NCBI RefSeq assembly: GCF_008704535.1
Contig: NZ_CP023701.1
Span: 6,862,001-6,926,000 of the forward strand
Source: Streptomyces subrutilus
GTDB lineage: Bacteria > Actinomycetota > Actinomycetes > Streptomycetales > Streptomycetaceae
Direction of reading: 5' to 3'
Length of the DNA: 64,000 nt
The notes beneath the pieces are model-generated. The model made no database searches, had not been told where the DNA came from, and was given only the letters and a program-made list of their open reading frames with translations. Below, piece after piece: positions 15,941 to 24,293 of the stretch (position 1 is its first letter; every line of letters starts with the position of its first letter). A program made the translations under genes and the position numbers.

Positions 15941-15985
15941 TCCACGGCCTTAAACGCCGCCGGTGTGCCCCATGGGTGGCACACA

Positions 15986-16018
15986 GGAGCCCGGGAGCTG
16001 GACATGCTCCCGGGCTCC
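15986..16018. terminator. 13-bp stem terminator after the tRNA-like block
   Basis: GGAGCCCGGGAGC, a seven-base loop, and GCTCCCGGGCTCC form a perfect 13-bp stem just after the second tRNA-like unit. A smaller hairpin (GTGTGCC/GGCACAC) sits before it at about 15963-15984. This looks like the end of the tRNA-like transcript. Confidence 0.7.
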
Positions 16019-16199
16019 GTCACGTCCCGGGCCCGGCCGAAGGCCACCGCCCGGCGCGACCCGCGCCGCCGCACCGGTACCGACACGAAGACCCGGCCCG
16101 CCCGCGGAGGCGGCCTCGTCCGGAACGCGCCGTCGGGGCCCGCCGGTCGTCCGCGCGGCCGCTTGCCGCCGCCCGGCGCGACCGCGCAGAGTACCCCGT

Positions 16200-16934
16200 A
16201 TGACACCCGCCGAACTGCTGCAAGCCTTCGTCCGCACCCGTGCCTCGCTCGACGGCGCCGAGGTCTTCTTCTGGTGGACCGGAGACGTCTACTCCTGGGC
16301 CCCCGGCGAGCCCTACCAGCGCCTGTTCGGCTTCGAAGGGCTCAACGCCGCCCGCCTCACCCCCGACGAGGAGACCGGCGGCCACCGACTGCTGACCCGG
16401 GAGGCCGCCTTCTACCTGGACCCCCTCAGCCGGGAGATCCTGGACACCTGGCAGGACAAGCCCGTGGTGCACGTCTGGAACGACCCGGCCAACCAGCGGC
16501 TGCGCCCCTTCCCGGTCCCGATGACCGTGCTCGGCGACCAGGTCTGCTTCAGCCTGGAGATCCCGCTCGCCTACCCCTCGCCGCTGCCCGTCGCGCAGTT
16601 CCCGGCGAACTCGGCCGACGACACCTACCGCGCGCTGGAGCTCTTCCAGTTCTTCGCCCCCGCGGACGTCCTCGACACCGACGCGGTGAGCGTCCCCGCG
16701 ACCATGTCCTGGATGCGCATGTCCCCGTTCCTCCCGTGGATGGAGCAGGGCGGCCGCCCCGGCGGCCTCGCCTTCCACTGCCGGGGCCGCAAGCTCGCCT
16801 CGTACGACGAGGTGCCCGGGCGGACCCGCGCCCGCATCGCCGCCACCCACCCCCGGTACGCCCACGCGCCCGAGGAGTGGACGGAGCCCAACGAGACCAG
16901 TTGGACCTACTTCCGCCGGCTCGCGCGGCCCTGA
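16200..16934 (+). CDS. DUF1838-family protein
   Basis: A 244-residue protein of the DUF1838 family. The WWTGDVYSWAPGEPYQRLFGFEG block near residues 25-48, YLDPLSREILDTWQDKP near 85, and the final EEWTEPNETSWTYFRRLARP are family-typical. Members occur in bacteria and fungi and have no established reaction. No signal peptide or membrane segment is visible. The ATG at 16200 has no clear ribosome site; CAGAGT a few bases upstream could be the -10 of a leaderless transcript. It stands alone between the tRNA-like block and the secreted protease. Confidence 0.82.
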   Translation: MTPAELLQAFVRTRASLDGAEVFFWWTGDVYSWAPGEPYQRLFGFEGLNAARLTPDEETGGHRLLTREAAFYLDPLSREILDTWQDKPVVHVWNDPANQRLRPFPVPMTVLGDQVCFSLEIPLAYPSPLPVAQFPANSADDTYRALELFQFFAPADVLDTDAVSVPATMSWMRMSPFLPWMEQGGRPGGLAFHCRGRKLASYDEVPGRTRARIAATHPRYAHAPEEWTEPNETSWTYFRRLARP

Positions 16935-16980
16935 CCGACGCCCGCCGGACGGCCCCGACCGACGCCCGCCGCGCGGCCCC
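16933..16980. repeat. Two tandem copies of a 24-bp unit
   Basis: Two adjacent 24-base copies (16933-16956 and 16957-16980) beginning GACCGACGCCCGCCG differ at two positions and follow the DUF1838 stop. The remaining gap to the protease start at 17291 holds no gene. A possible -10 (TACTGT, 17031-17036) lies in it. Confidence 0.6.
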
Positions 16981-17290
16981 GAGGGGCCCGACAAGGGTTT
17001 TCCCCGTATCCAGTTCATCCCCGCGTTGCCTACTGTCTGCCCACCGGCGATCTTCCCCGGGCCGGACGGCGGCGCGCCAACCCCACATGGCGCGAGGCCA
17101 CAGCGCCCGGGGGATCGCCGGCACCAGCGTCGCCCCGCCCCCGTCGACGGGACCGGAGCGACGTGGCGCGCGGTGGCGGCCGGGGAGGGCCTGACCAGCC
17201 CGCCCCGGCCCCGCGGCCGCCGATCACCTCCCCCACTGCACCGACCGGCCGCTCCGGCCTGCCCGGAAACGGCCCGTGAAAGGGAACACC

Positions 17291-19075
17291 GTGCACGCAA
17301 CGAGACGCAGGCTCATATCCGTGGTGGCGATATCCGTCACCCTGCTCGCCGGCACCGCCACCGCTTCGGTGTCCGTCGCCGCGGACGCCCCGGCTCCCGC
17401 CGGCTCCGCGGCCACCGCGCCCGTCGAGAACCTCATCGTCGGATACAAGTCCTCCGCCAGCGAAGCCAGTTCCAACACCGCCGCCGCCGACGACGCCGCG
17501 GCCAAGGGCAGGAAGGCCGGCAAGAAGGCGAAGTTCGACCGCCGCCTGGGCACCGGGGCCGCCCTCGTGAACCTCGGCTCCACCGCACCCGCCGACGCCG
17601 CCGACGTGATGGCCCAGTTCCGCGCCGACCCGGACGTCGCCTACGTCGAGCCCGACTCCCGCGCCTACGCCCTGGCCACCCCGAACGACACCGAGTACGC
17701 CAAGCAGTGGGACCTCTTCGAGCCCACCGCCGGCATGAACGTCCCGGCCGCCTGGGACAAGACCACCGGCTCCGGCGTGACCGTCGCCGTGATCGACACC
17801 GGCTACGTGGCCCACTCGGACGTCGCCGCGAACCTGGTCGCCGGCTACGACTTCATCACCGGCTCCGCCGCGGCCCGCGACAACAACGGCCGCGACAACA
17901 ACCCCGCCGACCAGGGCGACTGGAGCGCGGCCGGCGAATGCGGCGTCGGCTCCAAGGCCAGTGACTCCTCCTGGCACGGCACCCACGTCGCGGGCACCAT
18001 CGCCGCCGCCGCCAACAACGCCAAGGGCGTCGCGGGCATCGCCTACAACGCCAAGATCCAGCCCGTGCGCGTGCTCGGCAAGTGCGGCGGCGCCACCTCG
18101 GACATCGTCGACGCCATCACCTGGGCCTCCGGCGGCTCCGTCCCCGGCGTCCCGGCCAACGCCACCCCGGCCAAGGTCATCAACATGAGCCTCGGCGGCT
18201 CGGGCGCCTGCGGCACCAGCTACCAGAACGCCATCAACGCGGCCGTCGCCCGCGGCACCACCGTCGTGGTCGCCGCAGGCAACAGCAACGCCGACGCGGC
18301 CGGCTTCTCGCCCGCCAGCTGCAACAACGTGATCAACGTGGCCGCCACCAACCGCACCGGCGACCGCTCCTTCTACTCGAACTTCGGCTCGATCATCGAC
18401 GTGGCCGCCCCGGGCGGCGAGACCCGCCGCGCCACCGACACCCCCGGCACCGTCACCACCCCCGAGAACGGCATCCTCTCCACCCTCAACGGCGGCACCA
18501 CCACCCCCGGCGCCGAGATCTACAAGCCCTACCAGGGCACCAGCATGGCCGCCCCGCACATCGCCGGCCTCGCCGCGCTCCTGGTGGCCGCCAAGCCCGC
18601 GCTGACCCCGGCCCAGGTCGAGGCCGCGATCAAGGCCAACGCCCGCCCGCTGGCCGGCACCTGCACCGGCGGCTGCGGAACCGGCCTCGCCGACGCGGCC
18701 GCGACCGTGGCCGCCGTGACCTCCGGCCCCTCCACTCCCGCCTTCGAGAACGGCACCGACGTCGCGATCGCCGACAACGCGACGGTGGAGAGCCCGATCA
18801 CCGTCACCGGCGTCACCGGCAACGCCCCCGCCGCCCTCAAGGTCGGCGTGAGCATCGCCCACACCTACATCGGCGACCTCAAGGTCGACCTGGTCGCCCC
18901 CGACGGCACCCTCTACCCCCTCCACAACCGCACCGGCGGCGGCACCGACAACATCAACCAGACCTACACCGTCAACGCCTCCTCCGAGGCCGCCAACGGC
19001 ACCTGGAAGCTCCGCGTCAACGACAACGCCGGCGGCGACACCGGCAGGATCGACACCTGGAACCTCACCTTCTGA
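17291..19075 (+). CDS. Secreted S8 subtilisin-like serine protease with P-domain
   Basis: A 594-residue exported protease. Signal peptide about 1-30 (HATRRRLISVVAISVTLLAG), inhibitor-I9-like propeptide about 45-130, S8 catalytic domain about 140-470, and a C-terminal P (proprotein convertase) domain about 505-594 ending in RIDTWNLTF. The catalytic triad is visible: Asp near 169 (VAVIDTGY), His near 229 (WHGTHVAGT), Ser near 418 (GTSMAAPH). The GTG at 17291 is chosen because AAGGGA lies five bases before it; another in-frame GTG at 17276 has no ribosome site. It should degrade extracellular protein during growth or differentiation. A long terminator follows. Confidence 0.93.
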   Translation: MHATRRRLISVVAISVTLLAGTATASVSVAADAPAPAGSAATAPVENLIVGYKSSASEASSNTAAADDAAAKGRKAGKKAKFDRRLGTGAALVNLGSTAPADAADVMAQFRADPDVAYVEPDSRAYALATPNDTEYAKQWDLFEPTAGMNVPAAWDKTTGSGVTVAVIDTGYVAHSDVAANLVAGYDFITGSAAARDNNGRDNNPADQGDWSAAGECGVGSKASDSSWHGTHVAGTIAAAANNAKGVAGIAYNAKIQPVRVLGKCGGATSDIVDAITWASGGSVPGVPANATPAKVINMSLGGSGACGTSYQNAINAAVARGTTVVVAAGNSNADAAGFSPASCNNVINVAATNRTGDRSFYSNFGSIIDVAAPGGETRRATDTPGTVTTPENGILSTLNGGTTTPGAEIYKPYQGTSMAAPHIAGLAALLVAAKPALTPAQVEAAIKANARPLAGTCTGGCGTGLADAAATVAAVTSGPSTPAFENGTDVAIADNATVESPITVTGVTGNAPAALKVGVSIAHTYIGDLKVDLVAPDGTLYPLHNRTGGGTDNINQTYTVNASSEAANGTWKLRVNDNAGGDTGRIDTWNLTF

Positions 19076-19146
19076 CGCACCGCCCCGACCACCGGGCCGG
19101 GCTCCCCAACCCGCCCCGACGGCGGGATAGTACGGACCAACACCAC

Positions 19147-19189
19147 CCGCCGGACCTGCCGATACGCCCCGTATCGGCAGGTCCGGCGG
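19147..19189. terminator. 20-bp perfect stem terminator
   Basis: The arms 19147-19166 and 19170-19189 are perfectly complementary over 20 bp with a three-base loop (CCC). It lies 72 bases behind the protease stop and probably ends its transcript. The remaining stretch to the LuxR gene holds a possible -10 (TATTGT, 19252-19257). Confidence 0.85.
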
Positions 19190-19311
19190 CCATTACCGGC
19201 CACCGACTGATTTCTGCGTCACAATCCGTGTCCGTCCGCCATCCGACCTCGTATTGTCGCCTCTCACAGAGAAGGCACAGGAGCTGGGGAACGAAGGGCT
19301 GGTGGCTGTGC

Positions 19312-22110
19312 GTGGGCGCCGGGACGGGGCACGCCGACACGAGTGTCGGACACGGTGAACTGATCAGGGACATCGACCGCGCGCTGACCACGCACGGCCG
19401 GGCGCTGCTCACCGGACCCGCCGGAGCGGGCAAGACGGAAGTGGCCGGAGCCGTCGCGGCCGCCGCCGAGGCACGCGGCGAAACGGTGCTGCGCCTCGCC
19501 CCCGAGGCCGCCGACCGGTGGATACCCGAGGCCTCCGCCGCCGCGCTGCTGGCCTCCGTACCCCCCGCCGCCCTGGACCGGCTGTCCGGGCCGCAGCGCA
19601 CCGCCATCGCCCTGCTGCGCCGCGAGAAGGACGCCCCCCGCACCGGCCGCGACCACGTCGCACTGCGCCTCGCCGTCGTCGAGGTGCTGCGCGAACTCGC
19701 CGCCCGCGCACCGGTCCTGCTCGTCGTCGACAACGCCCAGTGGCTCGACGCCGAGAGCACCGACCTGCTCCGCTTCGCCCTGCGCCTCACCCCGGCCGGT
19801 GTCCGCGCCCTCGCCGTCGAATGCGTCCGCGGCGGCGTCCCCGCCGGCGAGACCCTCTGCGGCCCCGGCACCCCAGCCGTCCGGGTCCCCCCGCTCGGCG
19901 CCGACGAAGTCGCCGAACTGCTCCTGCGCCACGGCCTCCCCGCCCGCCTCGCCGGCCGCATCCACCAGGCCAGTGGCGGCAACCCACGGCTCGCCCTCGC
20001 CCTCGGCCACTCCCTCGCCGAAGCCGCCGGCGCCCGCGACACCAGCGCCCACCACGCCGACGCCCTCCCCGTCACCGGCCACGCCCGCGAAGTGGCCCGG
20101 CGGCTCCTCGCCGAAGCCTCCGTGCAGGCCCGCCGCACCCTCCTCCTGGCCGCCCTCGCGACCCGGCCCACCACCGCCCTGCTGCGCCGCGCCGGGCGCC
20201 CCGACGCCGAGGCCGAACTCGCCGAGGCGGAACGGGCCGCACTGGTACGGGTGGGCGAGGACGGCACCGTCGAGTTCACCGCCGGCGCCCTGCCCACCGC
20301 CCTGGCCGCCGACACCGGCTGGCCCGAGCGCTCCGCCGGCCACGCCGCCCTGGCCGCCGCCGTCGACGACCCCGTCCAGGCCGTACGCCACCGCGCCCTC
20401 GCCGTGGACAGCCCCGACGACCGGCTCGCCGCCGAGATCACCGAGGCCGCCGCGGCCTGCCGGCGGCGCGGACAACGGGCCCTGGCCGCCGAACTCGGCC
20501 TGCTCGCCGCCGAACGCACCCCCGCCGACCGGCCCGCCGAGGAACTGGCCCGGCTCGTCTCCGCCGCCGAGGACGCCGGCTGGGCCGGGCGCGCCGACCT
20601 CGCCCGCCGCGCCACCCGCGCCGTCCTGGCCCGCGACGCCTCGCCCGCGGACCGGGTGCGGGCCCGCCTCGCCGTGATCGACGCGGCCGGCCAGGCCCTC
20701 GGCACCCTGGAGGAGACCTTCGCCCACGCCATGGCCGAGGCCGCCGGCGACCCCTCGCTCCGGGCCGCGGTCCAGCTGCGGATCGCCTGGAAGCTCAACC
20801 TCAGCGACGGCGACCCGGTCCGCTCGCGCGACGCCGCGGCCGAGGCGGGCGCGCTCGCCGCGCTCGGCGGGGACCAGGTGGCCGAGGCGATGGCCCTGAC
20901 CGTACGGGCCCGGATGGGCCGCATCCTCGGCGATCCGGGAGCGGAGGCCATCCTCGCCGAGGCCCTCGCCCTCCCCGCCCCCGAGGTACCGCTCGGCATG
21001 CGCAACGCACCCCAGTACCTCGCCGTGCGCCACGCCCTCTTCGACGACCGGCTCGACGACGCCCGCCGCCAGCTGATGGTCCTGCTGCCCGCCGTCCAGC
21101 GCACCGGCTCCGCCGAGGACGTCTTCGAGGTGCTGCGCAGCCTCACCGAGGTCGAACTGCGCAGCGGCCGCTGCGAGGCCGCCTCCGCCCGCGCCCGCCG
21201 GGCCCTGGAGCTGACCATCGAGGCCGGACTCTCGCCGGGCCCCGCCTGGTACGTCGCCGCCATGGCGGAGGCCATGGGCGGCAGCTTCGCCCGCGCAGCC
21301 GGGTACGCCCGGCGCGGCATCCAGGCCTCGCGGGAGGAGCACGACAAGGTCTTCCTCTCCCGCAGCCTGCACGCCCTGGGCCTCGTCGAGCTGGCCACGG
21401 GCGAGGCGACGAAGGCCGTGGCCACCCTGCGCAGCGTCGCCGAACTGGAGGCCGCCCAGAAGGTGGTGGACCCGTCCGTGCTGCGCTGGCACGGCGAGCT
21501 GGCCGAGGCCCTGGTGGCCGCCGACGCCCCCGACGAGGCCGGCCGGCTCCTCGACACCGTCCGCACGGTCGCCCGCAGCCTCGGCCGCCCCGGCGTGGTC
21601 GCGGCCCTGGACCGGGCGCGCGGCCTGTGCCTGTCCGCGCAGGGCGACGCGGAGGGTGCCGTCAGCCTCTTGGAGGCCACGGCCGGGCGGTTCGCCTCCC
21701 TCGGGCTGCCGTTGGAGCGCGGCCGTACGCTGCTGGCCCTGGCCCGCGTGGAACGACGCCGCCGGCGCCGGGCCCCCGCACGCGCCGCGCTGGTCGCCGC
21801 GGCCGAGGTCTTCACCCTGGCCGGCGCCGCGCCCTGGGTCGAACTCGCCCGGGAACCGGGTCCGGGCGAGTCCGGCCCGGTGCCCGCGGCGGCCGCGCTG
21901 ACGGAGGGGGAGGCCCGGCTGGCCCTGCTGGTCAGCCGGGGGGCCAGCAACCAGGAGGCGGCGGCGAAGCTCTTCCTCAGCGTCAAGACGGTGGAGGCCC
22001 GGCTGACCCGCATCTACCAGAAGCTCGACGTCCGCTCGCGGGCCCAGCTCGCGGCCGCCCTGGCCGCCGGAGGCCAGGGCGGTCAGAGCGGCCAGGACGC
22101 CCAGGCGTGA
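19312..22110 (+). CDS. LuxR-family regulator with N-terminal AAA ATPase
   Basis: A 932-residue regulator with large-ATP-binding-LuxR architecture. Walker A GPAGAGKT is at about 35-42 and Walker B VLLVVDNAQWLD near 140. A long alpha-helical repeat region (about 330-860) follows, then a C-terminal LuxR HTH in LTEGEARLALLVSRGASNQEAAAKLF...SVKTVEARLTRIYQKLDVRSRAQL. The GTG at 19312 is the only in-frame start shortly before the ATPase domain; its ribosome site is poor, so the start may be a few codons off. Such regulators often control secondary metabolism or sugar use. No obvious target cluster adjoins it. A strong terminator separates it from the convergent chitinase. Confidence 0.88.
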   Translation: MGAGTGHADTSVGHGELIRDIDRALTTHGRALLTGPAGAGKTEVAGAVAAAAEARGETVLRLAPEAADRWIPEASAAALLASVPPAALDRLSGPQRTAIALLRREKDAPRTGRDHVALRLAVVEVLRELAARAPVLLVVDNAQWLDAESTDLLRFALRLTPAGVRALAVECVRGGVPAGETLCGPGTPAVRVPPLGADEVAELLLRHGLPARLAGRIHQASGGNPRLALALGHSLAEAAGARDTSAHHADALPVTGHAREVARRLLAEASVQARRTLLLAALATRPTTALLRRAGRPDAEAELAEAERAALVRVGEDGTVEFTAGALPTALAADTGWPERSAGHAALAAAVDDPVQAVRHRALAVDSPDDRLAAEITEAAAACRRRGQRALAAELGLLAAERTPADRPAEELARLVSAAEDAGWAGRADLARRATRAVLARDASPADRVRARLAVIDAAGQALGTLEETFAHAMAEAAGDPSLRAAVQLRIAWKLNLSDGDPVRSRDAAAEAGALAALGGDQVAEAMALTVRARMGRILGDPGAEAILAEALALPAPEVPLGMRNAPQYLAVRHALFDDRLDDARRQLMVLLPAVQRTGSAEDVFEVLRSLTEVELRSGRCEAASARARRALELTIEAGLSPGPAWYVAAMAEAMGGSFARAAGYARRGIQASREEHDKVFLSRSLHALGLVELATGEATKAVATLRSVAELEAAQKVVDPSVLRWHGELAEALVAADAPDEAGRLLDTVRTVARSLGRPGVVAALDRARGLCLSAQGDAEGAVSLLEATAGRFASLGLPLERGRTLLALARVERRRRRRAPARAALVAAAEVFTLAGAAPWVELAREPGPGESGPVPAAAALTEGEARLALLVSRGASNQEAAAKLFLSVKTVEARLTRIYQKLDVRSRAQLAAALAAGGQGGQSGQDAQA

Positions 22111-22130
22111 CGCGGGACGCGCACGGGGCG

Positions 22131-22173
22131 GCGGTCCGGCGCCCGGGGCGGTCGTCCCCGGGCGCCGGACCGC
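22131..22173. terminator. Bidirectional terminator between LuxR regulator and chitinase
   Basis: Arms 22131-22148 and 22156-22173 pair perfectly over 18 bp around a seven-base loop (CGGTCGT). It is placed between two convergent genes, so it can serve both. Confidence 0.85.
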
Positions 22174-22179
22174 CCGACC

Positions 22180-23091
22180 TCAGCAGCCGAGGTTGTTGCC
22201 CGGCGTCACGCCCAGGAGCTGGGTGAAGCTCTGGTACTTCGAGATCCGGCTCTGGACCTGTGCCGGGTTCCCGCCGTTGCACTCCAGGGCGCCGTTGATC
22301 GACCGGATGGTCTCGCCGAAGCCCGCGCCGTTGACCATGGCGGCGTGGGCCGTCATCGTGCCCGGCCCGTTCTGGGTGTTCCAGTACCAGAGCGCCGTCT
22401 TCATGGCGACGGCCGGGTCCTGCTCGACCAGGTACGGGTTGGCGAGGAGGTTGATGCCGAGCGCGTCGCCGGCCGCCTTGTAGTTGAAGTTCCAGCTGAG
22501 CTGGATCGGCCCGCGGCCGTAGTAGGCGGCCTGGCCGGCCGGACAGCCGTACGGCTGGGTCGCGTCGCAGTAGTGGGGGTAGTTGGCGGTGTTCTGCTCG
22601 ACGATGTAGTAGAGGCCGCCCGTCTCGTGCGAGACGTTCGCGAGGAAGGCGGCGGCCTCGCGCCGCTTCACGGTGTCGTCGCCGGTGTTGGCGAAGCCCG
22701 GGTACGCGGACAGCGCGGCGACCAGCCCGTTGTAGGTGTAGAAGGGGTTCCGGTTCGGGAACATCTGGTTGAACTGGGCCTCGGTGACCACGAATCCGTT
22801 GTTGTTGCCGGGTCCGTCACCGCCTCCGGTCCCGCAGGCGCCCTGGTCGGCCCAGACGCCCCACTGGCCGGTGGAGCCGGGCGTCTCGCCCTGGGTCCAC
22901 CACTTCGCCTGCCAGTTGCGGCCGCCGTGCGAGGCCGTCTGGCCGTTGGTGTAGACGGCCGACGTGGCCCAGGCGCCCGCGCAGGCCGGCGCGGCGGCGG
23001 CGGGGGAGGCGGGGAGGGCGATGGCGAGGCCGAGGGTCACGGCGGCGGCTGCCGCCAGCGAGAGGGCGCGACGACGAAGCGCACGTATCAC
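22180..23091 (-). CDS. Secreted family 19 chitinase with chitin-binding domain
   Basis: A 303-residue exported endochitinase. Signal peptide about 1-34 (RALRRRALSLAAAAAVTLGL...AAAA), a CBM5/12-type chitin-binding module about 36-85 (WATSAVYTNGQTASHGGRNW, WWTQGETPG), a short Gly/Asn linker, and a GH19 catalytic domain about 98-303. The catalytic glutamate is Glu156 in SHETGG, and the YYGRGPIQLSWNFNY segment is a GH19 hallmark. The domain order matches Streptomyces ChiC/ChiF-type enzymes. It starts at a GTG behind AAGGAG. Regulation by chitin is suggested by the repeats at its promoter. Confidence 0.95.
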   Translation of the reverse strand: MIRALRRRALSLAAAAAVTLGLAIALPASPAAAAPACAGAWATSAVYTNGQTASHGGRNWQAKWWTQGETPGSTGQWGVWADQGACGTGGGDGPGNNNGFVVTEAQFNQMFPNRNPFYTYNGLVAALSAYPGFANTGDDTVKRREAAAFLANVSHETGGLYYIVEQNTANYPHYCDATQPYGCPAGQAAYYGRGPIQLSWNFNYKAAGDALGINLLANPYLVEQDPAVAMKTALWYWNTQNGPGTMTAHAAMVNGAGFGETIRSINGALECNGGNPAQVQSRISKYQSFTQLLGVTPGNNLGC

Positions 23092-23101
23092 GTAACTGCT
23101 C

Positions 23102-23149
23102 CTTCAGTGGGGGGAGTTGCCGTGGGGGCGGCGACACCCCCCACTGAAG
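23102..23149. repeat. 13-bp inverted repeat in the chitinase upstream region
   Basis: CTTCAGTGGGGGG (23102-23114) and its exact complement (23137-23149) flank a 22-base spacer directly before the chitinase ribosome site. The repeat nearer the gene ends in the AAG of AAGGAG. If the transcript starts at about 23136, as the promoter spacing suggests, only one arm would be in the RNA, so this may be a DNA operator rather than an RNA hairpin. Confidence 0.6.
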
Positions 23150-23183
23150 CGAATGTGGTCTGGACCTGTCAAGGTCTAGACCA
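23143..23183 (-). promoter_or_regulatory. Chitinase promoter with chitin-regulon repeats
   Basis: Read on the minus strand: TGGTCTAGACCT (23183-23172), then TTGACA as -35 (23172-23167), then AGGTCCAGACCA (23167-23156), and TTCAGT as a possible -10 (23148-23143). The pair of 12-bp repeats overlapping the -35 matches the direct repeats known in Streptomyces chitinase promoters (TGGTCYAGACCT type), which mediate chitin induction and glucose repression. The first repeat also resembles a DasR site. This places the gene in the chitin/N-acetylglucosamine regulon. Confidence 0.8.
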
Positions 23184-23258
23184 AGGAGAAGTAAAGTGCG
23201 GACACGGCGCCGCCCCCGTCCCGGACGGGCCGGAACGGGGGCGGGGGAGCGGCGGAGG

Positions 23259-23672
23259 TCAGCTGCCGGCGGAGAGGTTGCCCGAGAGGACGGGGATGTT
23301 GCTGAGGATGTGGGAGAGCGGCTCGTCGCCCTTGGCCTGCGTCGAGTTCTCGGCGCACTGCTGGTTCTGCGGGTTGGCCAGCACGTTGACGTCCTGGACG
23401 CCGACGTTGGCGAGGATCGCCACCAGCGACTGGGCGTTGACCTTGGCCGGCAGGCCGACGCAGAGCTTGTTCAGGGAGCCCTGGATGGCGCTGAGCTGCG
23501 GGCTCATCGCGCCGGCGGTCTCCTGGTTGCCGAAGACCTGGGCGGCGCCGTTGCCGTTGACAGTGTTGACGCCGTTGTCGTTGCCGATCGCCATCGCCGG
23601 GGCGGCGGCCGCGGCGCCCGCGCCGAGCACGGAGGCGGTGACCGCGGCGGTGGCCATGAACTTCTTGAGCAT
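23259..23672 (-). CDS. rdlA: Rodlin surface protein
   Basis: A 137-residue secreted protein of the rodlin family, which with chaplins forms the rodlet layer on aerial hyphae and spores of Streptomyces. Signal peptide about 1-28 (LKKFMATAAVTASVLGAGAA), then the family blocks AIGNDNGVNTVNGNGAAQVFGN, MSPQLSAIQGSLNKLCVG, VQDVNVLANPQNQQCAENSTQAK, and a C-terminal LSHILSNIPVLSGNLSAG. Two conserved cysteines are present. The ATG at 23670-23672 has AAGGA upstream; an in-frame start ten codons earlier would spoil the signal peptide. Only one rodlin is in the window, so the rdlA or rdlB assignment is nominal, and no chaplin gene adjoins it. Confidence 0.92.
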   Translation of the reverse strand: MLKKFMATAAVTASVLGAGAAAAAPAMAIGNDNGVNTVNGNGAAQVFGNQETAGAMSPQLSAIQGSLNKLCVGLPAKVNAQSLVAILANVGVQDVNVLANPQNQQCAENSTQAKGDEPLSHILSNIPVLSGNLSAGS

Positions 23673-23842
23673 CTGGGGAATCCTTCTGTCGCACTGTCGC
23701 ATGGGATAGCTGCCCTCGGCGGGACGCGCTGATCAACTGCTCTCAGTGCCCGGGGTTATCCCCACTCACCCGAGTGGCCCAACGGCGGAGTGGCCCGGTC
23801 CCGCCGCCGCGACGGCGAGACTGAGCTCCTCGGGTCCGAGGG

Positions 23843-24034
23843 TCAGCCGGTCTTGCGGCGGACCTTCTTGTTCTTGCCGCCGGGGCCGCTGCTGGACCCC
23901 TGGACCTTCGCCCGGCTCTGGTGGGCCTGCTGGGACTGGGCATTCGCGGCGTTGCGCTCCAGCGCCTCCCGGAACTTTCGCTTGGCCTCGTCGGCCGGGG
24001 ATTCGTCCTGCGGAGTGTCTGTCTCGTCTGCCAT
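23843..24034 (-). CDS. DUF5302-family small protein
   Basis: A 63-residue highly charged protein of the DUF5302 family, common in actinobacteria. It has an acidic N-terminus (MADETDTPQDESPADEAK), a helical FREALERNAANAQSQQAH segment, and a basic Gly/Ser/Lys tail ending KNKKVRRKTG. It is probably cytoplasmic and largely disordered, perhaps nucleic-acid-binding; no function is known. AGGAGGA precedes the ATG at 24032-24034. It is separated from the rodlin gene by 170 bases with no gene. Confidence 0.85.
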   Translation of the reverse strand: MADETDTPQDESPADEAKRKFREALERNAANAQSQQAHQSRAKVQGSSSGPGGKNKKVRRKTG

Positions 24035-24180
24035 GTGTCCTCCTGGGGTGATCAAACGATTTCAGTCTGTCAGGTGGCGGCCCCCCTGACCAGCGAGTTC
24101 CGCGTGAGGAGCGACTCGCGTCGACGGGGTCCGGGCGCCCCACGGCGCGACGGCACCCGGACCCAAGGATGCCTTGGAAA

Positions 24181-24247
24181 GGTCATAAGCTTTGGTTATG
24201 AGGTCATAAAGCGATACCGGGTGCCGGGTTAGGATTGCCTTAGTTTA
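24181..24247. promoter_or_regulatory. Possible iron box and TCATAA repeats upstream of fprA-like gene
   Basis: TTAGGATTGCCTTAGTTTA (24229-24247) matches the DtxR/DmdR iron-box consensus (TTAGGTTAGGCTAACCTAA) at 12 of 19 positions, best in the left half. It lies 46 bases before the ferredoxin reductase start. Just upstream GGTCATAA occurs twice (24181-24188, 24202-24209) with TTATGA between, forming both direct and inverted repeats. The match is moderate and unproven. Confidence 0.45.
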
Positions 24248-24293
24248 GGGTTTCCCTGATCCACCATGCTGTCGCTCGAAGGGAACCCCTGCC

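Noticed and set aside
16933..16980. Start of a CRISPR-like array
   Set aside because: Two directly adjacent 24-bp copies without spacers are a simple tandem duplication.
18082..19311. N-terminal extension of the LuxR regulator through the protease gene
   Set aside because: The extra 410 residues are Arg/His/Pro-rich and overlap a well-supported protease in another frame.
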